DNA of 7,733 nt from Acidobacteriaceae bacterium (GTDB lineage: Bacteria; Acidobacteriota; Terriglobia; Terriglobales; Acidobacteriaceae). The position numbers and the translations under genes were made by a program. Below, one piece after another: positions 6,452 through 7,733 of the stretch. The notes under the pieces were generated by a model. It was not told where the DNA came from and did not search any database. It saw only the letters and a program-made list of their open reading frames with translations. Within the stretch, counting starts at the first letter, position 1, and each line of letters begins with the position of its first letter. Location of the stretch: NCBI GenBank assembly GCA_003133425.1, contig PKXI01000384.1, forward strand, positions 5,584 through 13,316, written 5' to 3'.

Positions 6452-6973
6452 CTATCGGTTCGCGAAGCCCGATGCGACGCCCACGGTGTGGGCTGCAATA
6501 CCAACTGTTGGAGAGAGTAGCCACAGTTTGTTTTCCTGCTTCTTCAACCGATAGCTGATGAAGGTTCCGTAGCCAACCAGCGCGAAATTGACGCCTAGCT
6601 GCCCTGCATGCGACGAAGGCATCAAAGGATTGCCTTCCACGCAATGATGGTTCGCGATGCAGTGCTGGGTCATCTCCACGTCGAAAACTGCCATGCCCAG
6701 ATGCAGACCATTGAGCAGGAGGAATCCCTTGCTTAAAGTCCGGGGGCGAGCGGGTGTGGGGGGCACGAACACAAAACCTGCGGAAGTTGATGCCCCGGAA
6801 GACATTTCATAGGTGTGGCTGACTGCGGCCTCGCTGGCCGGCACTGTCGCACTTGCGGATAACTGCGTGTCTTTCTCGATTTGCCTGAACGGAATTTTGG
6901 CGTCCTGCGCCGAACATGCCAAACCGCCCATAGCTATTGTCAAGCCCAGCATTGTGCATTGAACTGCGTTCAT
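6452..6973 (-). CDS. Small exported/membrane protein of unknown function (DUF5658-like?)
   Basis: I do not recognise a characterised family for this 173-aa protein. The ATG at 6973 is chosen because GGAGG lies five bases upstream and a signal-type hydrophobic stretch follows (about 4-19). A longer frame to 7060 lacks support. C20 in GLAC is not a canonical lipobox because Gly stands at -3, so signal peptidase I cleavage is equally possible. Residues 21-80 are Ser/Ala/Pro-rich and probably a flexible linker. The conserved-looking core is hydrophobic: FLLLNGLHLGMAVFDVEMTQ (84-103), then C105 and C111, EGNPLMPSS (113-121) and hydrophobic segments near 126-141 and 150-168. A helix with D-x-x-x-T followed by E-x-NPL recalls DUF5658 membrane proteins; this is a tentative resemblance from memory. 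It is transcribed in the same direction as the pump operon but separated from it by 151 bp and a promoter candidate. Confidence 0.8.
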   Translation of the reverse strand: MNAVQCTMLGLTIAMGGLACSAQDAKIPFRQIEKDTQLSASATVPASEAAVSHTYEMSSGASTSAGFVFVPPTPARPRTLSKGFLLLNGLHLGMAVFDVEMTQHCIANHHCVEGNPLMPSSHAGQLGVNFALVGYGTFISYRLKKQENKLWLLSPTVGIAAHTVGVASGFANR

Positions 6974-6978
6974 CTTCG

Positions 6979-6983
6979 CCTCC
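6979..6983 (-). promoter_or_regulatory. Ribosome binding site deciding the orphan gene start
   Basis: GGAGG on the minus strand, five bases before the ATG at 6973. It rules in this start and argues against the upstream in-frame ATG at 7060. Confidence 0.75.
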
Positions 6984-7042
6984 AACCGCCGTACTAATGC
7001 GCCTGGAGGAGATATCGACCAGAGACTTGCCGGGATAAGAAC

Positions 7043-7059
7043 TGCCCTGGATAAGGGCA
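7043..7059. repeat. Perfect 6-bp inverted repeat upstream of the orphan gene
   Basis: TGCCCTGGATAAGGGCA has perfect 6-bp arms and a five-base centre. It lies 70 bp upstream of the ATG at 6973, inside the 180-bp divergent spacer 6974-7153. It could be an operator or a leader hairpin. No regulator in the window can be assigned to it. Confidence 0.4.
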
Positions 7060-7083
7060 TTTCAGAAGACCAGCATTAAAAGT

Positions 7084-7098
7084 GACAAAAGAATTGTC
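7084..7098. repeat. 5-bp inverted repeat in the divergent spacer
   Basis: GACAAAAGAATTGTC has perfect 5-bp arms around AAGAA, 56 bp before the plus-strand start at 7154. It may be a protein binding site for the divergent promoters; chance is also plausible for arms this short. Confidence 0.3.
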
Positions 7099-7102
7099 CC
7101 GC

Positions 7103-7131
7103 TTCGATGATCTTTAAGACTGATTTGTAAT
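7103..7131 (+). promoter_or_regulatory. Weak promoter candidate for the plus-strand membrane gene
   Basis: TGTAAT (7126-7131) differs from the -10 consensus at one base and has a poor -35 (TTCGAT, 7103-7108) at 17-bp spacing. It would give a leader of about 15 bases before the ATG at 7154. A second TATAAT-like string, TACAAT (7150-7155), overlaps the ATG and would start transcription inside the gene, so it is less likely. Confidence 0.22.
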
Positions 7132-7153
7132 TGGAACAACGATTTGACTTACA

Positions 7154-7733
7154 ATGGTCGCATTGCCCGTCATACCTATCAACGCGGATTCCGGGGTAGA
7201 TGAACCGGCAGTCAAAGCGAATCGGCTAACGCCGGTTGTTGTTGCCGTGTGCCTGTTTGTGCTGCTGGTTTTTTCCACCACAACCATGTTCGTGCGCGAT
7301 GCGTGGGCGCTTCAGTCTTTCCAGATTGGTGTCTTCGCTCTTCTCGCGGTGTATCTGGTGGCAGGGATTGGCCGCGGGCAGGAACACATCGCAGGCGGAC
7401 TGGCGCCGAGGCTTGTGTACCTGATCCCCTTGTGGGGACTGTTCCAGATCATTGGGCACACGACTGCTTCCAGCATGGAAACCCGTGCTTCTGTCCTGCG
7501 TTGGGGCGCTTTGGCCGGCGTGTTTTTTCTGACTCAGACAGTGGCTCGGACCCGGACGGCGCGACGAGACTTTCTGAGCGCGTTTCTGATTTTCGCGACG
7601 GCCATGGCAGTGCTCTGCCTCACGCAGCTTTTCACTTCCGGGGGGTTGGTCCTCTGGGTATTTCCGACCGGCTATCCGGATGTCTACGCAACCTTCCCGT
7701 CGTACAACAACTATGCGCAGTTTGTGGAGCTGG
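7154..7733 (+). CDS. O-antigen ligase / Wzy-type membrane protein, 5' part
   Basis: The frame opens at the ATG at 7154 and runs 193 codons without a stop to the right edge, so the gene is truncated there. A 25-residue polar N-terminus precedes hydrophobic segments at about 26-44, 54-72, 86-101, 115-131 and 140-159, so it is a polytopic inner-membrane protein. The visible end carries YATFPSYNNYAQFVEL (178-193), which resembles the G-x-F-x-N-x-N-x-x-A-x-x-L motif at the start of the Wzy_C / O-antigen ligase core (PF04932 family). Such proteins join or polymerise lipid-linked glycans on the periplasmic face, for lipopolysaccharide or exopolysaccharide. The decisive large periplasmic loop is not in the window. 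No Shine-Dalgarno precedes the ATG, so the start is moderately sure. It is transcribed divergently from the orphan gene. Confidence 0.75.
   Translation, partial: MVALPVIPINADSGVDEPAVKANRLTPVVVAVCLFVLLVFSTTTMFVRDAWALQSFQIGVFALLAVYLVAGIGRGQEHIAGGLAPRLVYLIPLWGLFQIIGHTTASSMETRASVLRWGALAGVFFLTQTVARTRTARRDFLSAFLIFATAMAVLCLTQLFTSGGLVLWVFPTGYPDVYATFPSYNNYAQFVEL

Noticed and set aside
6297..6644. Minus-strand frame across the spacer 6301-6451
   Set aside because: It overlaps the 3' part of the orphan gene out of frame and the tetR promoter region, and its translation resembles no protein domain.
6917..6973. Lipoprotein signal in the orphan protein (GLAC at residues 17-20)
   Set aside because: The -3 position is glycine rather than Leu/Val/Ile, so lipidation at C20 cannot be supported.
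6974..7060. ATG at 7060 as start of the orphan gene
   Set aside because: The added 29 residues precede the signal peptide, lack a Shine-Dalgarno and include the inverted repeat at 7043-7059; GGAGG marks 6973 instead.
7150..7155. TACAAT as -10 box for the ligase-like gene
   Set aside because: It overlaps the start codon, so transcription would begin inside the gene, and no -35 stands at proper spacing.
7226..7459. Minus-strand frame opposite the ligase-like gene
   Set aside because: The plus strand carries a continuous membrane-protein frame here; the antisense peptide is polar, His/Gln-rich and has no support.

Overview
The window comes from a moderately GC-rich Gram-negative bacterium. It encodes an outer-membrane efflux protein, a periplasmic adaptor and what looks like an O-antigen/polysaccharide ligase. 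The small orphan protein at 6452-6973 and the general style of the operon resemble soil Acidobacteriota (Terriglobia-like). That placement is an inference from memory of similar proteins; no rRNA or marker gene is present to prove it.

Region 1-6300, minus strand, read right to left: one tightly packed operon for a tripartite ABC-2 type efflux pump. The order is a TetR-family regulator (6300-5608), a TolC-type outer-membrane factor (5611-4241), an HlyD/YbhG-type membrane fusion protein (4160-3117), ABC ATPase A (3120-2155), ABC ATPase B (2162-1191), a YbhS-type permease (1194-61) and the first 29 bases of a second, YbhR-type permease cut by the window edge. Four junctions overlap by 4-8 bp. 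Only the TolC-to-HlyD junction (80 bp) and the permease-permease junction (31 bp) are open. The layout matches the E. coli ybhGFSR system plus a regulator and a dedicated TolC, except that the two halves of YbhF are separate genes here. The motifs imply an asymmetric ATPase pair: one composite ATP site is fully consensus, while the other lacks both the H-loop histidine and the signature serine.

Region 6301-6451 is a 151-bp spacer. It holds the tetR promoter candidate (TTGACA at 6364-6359) and two adjacent palindromes (6302-6318 and 6321-6333) suited to be TetR operators. A further 8-bp inverted repeat (6388-6415) lies just past the next gene's stop codon.

Region 6452-6973, minus strand: a small exported or membrane-anchored protein of unknown function, possibly DUF5658-like.

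Region 6974-7153 is a 180-bp divergent intergenic region with two short inverted repeats. From 7154 to the right edge, plus strand, an open reading frame without a stop encodes the N-terminal half of a polytopic membrane protein of the O-antigen ligase/Wzy type.

I see no RNA gene, insertion sequence, CRISPR array or clearly novel system. The window is mainly a well-organised, self-regulated export operon next to a likely cell-surface polysaccharide gene.
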